Positions 22,735-24,702 of a stretch of 24,702 bases of DNA are shown piece by piece (the stretch's first letter is position 1; the number at the start of each line of letters is the position of its first letter). The stretch comes from an uncultured Fenollaria sp. (GTDB lineage: Bacteria; Bacillota; Clostridia; Tissierellales; Peptoniphilaceae): assembly GCF_946221515.1 (NCBI RefSeq), contig NZ_CAMJVK010000024.1:1-24702 (forward strand), in the 5' to 3' direction. Under the pieces are notes generated by a model. That model was not told where the DNA came from. It did no database searches and was given only the letters and a program-made list of their open reading frames with translations. A program made the translations under genes and the position numbers.

Positions 22735-24000
22735 ATGAAAAAACTAAGCATTTTATTGGTGACAGCATTAGTTTTTTTGATGTCCATTACTAATGTTTTT
22801 GCAGATATGGCAGATAAAAAATACAAAGACTGGGAAGATGTAAGTAAGGACATGGAAGTCGTTTTAAGGGATGCCCTTAAAATTTATGAAGCAGGCGGTC
22901 CAGATGCAGGCAAGGAAGGCTATGACAAAATTAACGAAGCTTATTTTAAATATTATGAAAAATTAGGCTTTGAAAAAATTGTTATGACAACAATTTCTGG
23001 TAAGCGTGGATCAACTGTTGAGAACCAATTTTATTTGGCAAGAAAATCTATGCGTCAAAATGAAGATATCGATGTTGTTAAAGATGAAGTTGAAGTACTT
23101 ATTAGATATCTACACGAAGATGCAAAGACACTTGACGGTATGAGAAAAACAGGTTCTGGCTGGGGCGTTTTCTTTAGCGTACTAGGACTAACTTTAAGAG
23201 AAGGTCTTGAAGCAATTCTAGTCATTGCAGCCCTTATTGCTTATCTTGTAAAGACAAACAATTTAAAATACGTAAAAGGCGTTTATATCGGCGCAATTTT
23301 AGGTATTGTTGCTTCAGTAATTCTTGCAATTATATTCAATATAATTGCTAAGCAATTTGGCGAGGACAGTAGTGGTGCTAGCCGAGAGATTTTTGAAGGA
23401 TGCGGAATGTTTTTGGCTGTTATTGTTTTATTCTATGTATCAAACTGGATGCTATCAAAATCTGAAGTTGAAGTTTGGAATCATTACATCCAATCAAAAG
23501 TCGAAAGTTCAATTACAAAAGGAAGTGCTATGGCTTTAGTATTCAGCTCATTCTTAGCAGTTGCCCGTGAAGGCGCGGAATTGATTATTTTCTTCCAAGG
23601 TATGAGAGATAATATTTCAAACAATCCTGCATATATGTGGGGCGGCTTAGCATGCGCAATCGTAGTACTTGCGATTGTATATGTATTGATCACTAAGATG
23701 AGTGTAAAACTTCCACTAAAACCATTCTTCACAGCTACATCAATCTTGATGTTTGTACTTTGTGTCTCATTCATCGGAAAAGGAGTCTCCGAACTTCAAG
23801 AAGCTGATCTTATCGGAAGGACAATAATTCCATGGATGAATGGATTTACGATTGAGATCTTAGGAATTTATGATAGGGTAGAAACTCTATTGGCACAAGT
23901 TATTTTAATAGTAATAACTATTGTAACACTTATCGTTCAAATTAAACGTAACAAAATTAAAAGAGCAGAGCTCGAAAGAGATTATGCAAATAAGAACTAA
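22735..24000 (+). CDS. FTR1-family high-affinity iron permease
   Basis: A 421-residue iron permease of the FTR1/OFeT family. The start is ATG 22735, after CGAAAGGAGGAACT; the upstream frame extension to 22672 has no such site and would spoil the signal peptide. Residues 1-23 are a cleavable signal (ending NVFA), followed by a helical extracytoplasmic domain to about 140, then about seven membrane helices. Iron-binding REXXE motifs are REGLE (155-159) and REGAE (278-282). A further REXXE-like REIFE lies at 217-221, outside the usual pair. The C-terminus is short and basic. It is co-transcribed with the iron lipoprotein after it. It should import iron, with the lipoprotein as partner. Confidence 0.93.
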   Translation: MKKLSILLVTALVFLMSITNVFADMADKKYKDWEDVSKDMEVVLRDALKIYEAGGPDAGKEGYDKINEAYFKYYEKLGFEKIVMTTISGKRGSTVENQFYLARKSMRQNEDIDVVKDEVEVLIRYLHEDAKTLDGMRKTGSGWGVFFSVLGLTLREGLEAILVIAALIAYLVKTNNLKYVKGVYIGAILGIVASVILAIIFNIIAKQFGEDSSGASREIFEGCGMFLAVIVLFYVSNWMLSKSEVEVWNHYIQSKVESSITKGSAMALVFSSFLAVAREGAELIIFFQGMRDNISNNPAYMWGGLACAIVVLAIVYVLITKMSVKLPLKPFFTATSILMFVLCVSFIGKGVSELQEADLIGRTIIPWMNGFTIEILGIYDRVETLLAQVILIVITIVTLIVQIKRNKIKRAELERDYANKN

Positions 24001-24013
24001 TAGGAGGTTTATT

Positions 24014-24682
24014 ATGAGTTCAAAATTAAAAAAATTATTCGCACTAGCACTTGCAATTATGGCAGTTGCAGCTTACGGATGTAATCAAGCACCAAAACCA
24101 GCTGATGATAATACAGCTAAGGTTGAAGACAAAAAAGATGAAGACACAAAAACTGAAGACACAAAAGCTGAAGACAGCAAAGACGTTGCAGCTCCTGGTG
24201 AAGACGCAGGATTCGACGAATTCCCAATTGGCGACGAACAAGAATCAGGCCCTCTAGCGGTTGCTGGTGTTTATTTCCAACCAGTAGATATGGAACCAGC
24301 AGGTAATTCATTATCAAAAGAAGAAGCTGACTGCCACATCGAAGCTGATATTTCAGCAACAGATGAAGGTACAACTCTTGGTTACGGCGCAGGTGACTTT
24401 GTTCCTTGGCTAAATGTTAAAGCATATATCCAAAAGAAAGGTTCAGACAAGGTTCAAGAAGTTGCTTTCATGCCAATGAACGCATCAGACGGTCCACACT
24501 ATGGTGCAAATATAAAATTTGAAGAAGGACTTGGCACATACAATGTTAAGTTTGAAATTTCTGCTCCAGGAAACGACTATCTATTACACGTTGACAAAGA
24601 AACAGGTGTAACAGGAAGATTCTGGACAGAGCCAATCGTTATTGAATGGCCAGAATTTGAATGGACAGGTCCAAAGTGGTAA
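24014..24682 (+). CDS. Tp34/P19-type iron-binding lipoprotein
   Basis: A 222-residue lipoprotein of the Fe2+ transport protein family (P19 of Campylobacter, Tp34 of Treponema). The start is ATG 24014, after TAGGAGGTTTATT; a longer frame from 23984 overlaps the permease gene and is rejected. The lipid-modified cysteine is C23 (AAYGC). A Glu/Asp/Lys-rich linker with near-repeats of EDTK/EDSK covers about 38-55. The metal-binding domain starts at AVAGVYFQPVDMEP (M93, E94) and includes CHIEADI (H108), GDFVPWLNVKAYI and MPMNASDGPHYGANIK (H162). This gene type commonly stands next to FTR1. Its stop is 20 nt before the end of the window, so any further iron genes are out of sight. Confidence 0.92.
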   Translation: MSSKLKKLFALALAIMAVAAYGCNQAPKPADDNTAKVEDKKDEDTKTEDTKAEDSKDVAAPGEDAGFDEFPIGDEQESGPLAVAGVYFQPVDMEPAGNSLSKEEADCHIEADISATDEGTTLGYGAGDFVPWLNVKAYIQKKGSDKVQEVAFMPMNASDGPHYGANIKFEEGLGTYNVKFEISAPGNDYLLHVDKETGVTGRFWTEPIVIEWPEFEWTGPKW

Positions 24683-24702
24683 AAAATATTGGAAATGGCT
24701 TT

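Noticed and set aside
23484..23774. Open frame on the - strand inside the FTR1 gene
   Set aside because: Shadow of a well supported + strand gene. All other - strand frames in the window are of the same kind.
24100..24180. Tandem repeat near the start of the iron lipoprotein
   Set aside because: The EDTK/EDSK-like codons are an imperfect low-complexity linker typical of lipoproteins, not a clear variable tandem repeat.
1..24702. CRISPR array, tRNA, rRNA or transposase
   Set aside because: No regularly spaced repeats, cloverleaf-like segments, rRNA blocks or transposase/integrase motifs were seen on either strand.

Overview
This window looks like chromosome of a low-GC Gram-positive bacterium, probably an anaerobic Bacillota of the Clostridia/Tissierellia type. 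That placing is inferred from the AT-rich sequence, strong AGGAGG-type ribosome binding sites, sigma-A promoters with many extended -10 elements (TGnTATAAT), an S-box (SAM-I) riboswitch, a PurF with iron-sulfur cysteines, and many lipoproteins. No species name can be supported. All convincing genes are on the + strand. No tRNA, rRNA, transposase or CRISPR array is visible.

Layout. (1) 1-4.9 kb: an AT-rich accessory block containing a secreted Amidase_6-type cysteine amidase, two paralogous lipoproteins, a BlaI/BlaR1-like repressor and membrane-protease pair, and a small membrane protein interrupted by an A9 run. The block lies between two near-identical copies of one terminator, 4860 bp apart. 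(2) 4.9-9.8 kb: purine operon purC-purF-purB-purA. (3) 9.8-13.1 kb: an ABC exporter half-transporter, whose promoter contains a G8 run, followed by two tandem paralogous lipoproteins. Each unit is preceded by a copy of the purA terminator, and a fragment of the purA 3' end lies between the two lipoproteins, which records a tandem duplication. (4) 13.1-15.95 kb: metN-metI-metQ methionine importer under an S-box riboswitch. A perfect TGTGA-N6-TCACA palindrome is centred about 41.5 bp upstream of the predicted transcription start. (5) 16.0-22.55 kb: a tight run glmS-galU-HAD phosphatase-phnD-phnC-phnE, with PhnE a fusion of two permease domains. (6) 22.6-24.7 kb: FTR1-type iron permease plus a Tp34/P19-type iron lipoprotein. 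Their near-consensus promoter is overlapped by two TTAG-N6-CTAA palindromes.

How it fits together. The core genes are biosynthetic (IMP/AMP, glucosamine-6-phosphate, UDP-glucose) or nutrient import (methionine, phosphonate-like compounds, iron). The accessory genes are mostly cell-envelope proteins inserted between these operons at terminators. The most interesting signals are regulatory or structural: homopolymer runs that could switch expression (A9 near 4.49 kb, G8 near 9.84 kb), terminator-bounded gene blocks, the purA-tail remnant, and the possible Crp/Fnr-type and DtxR-type operators.
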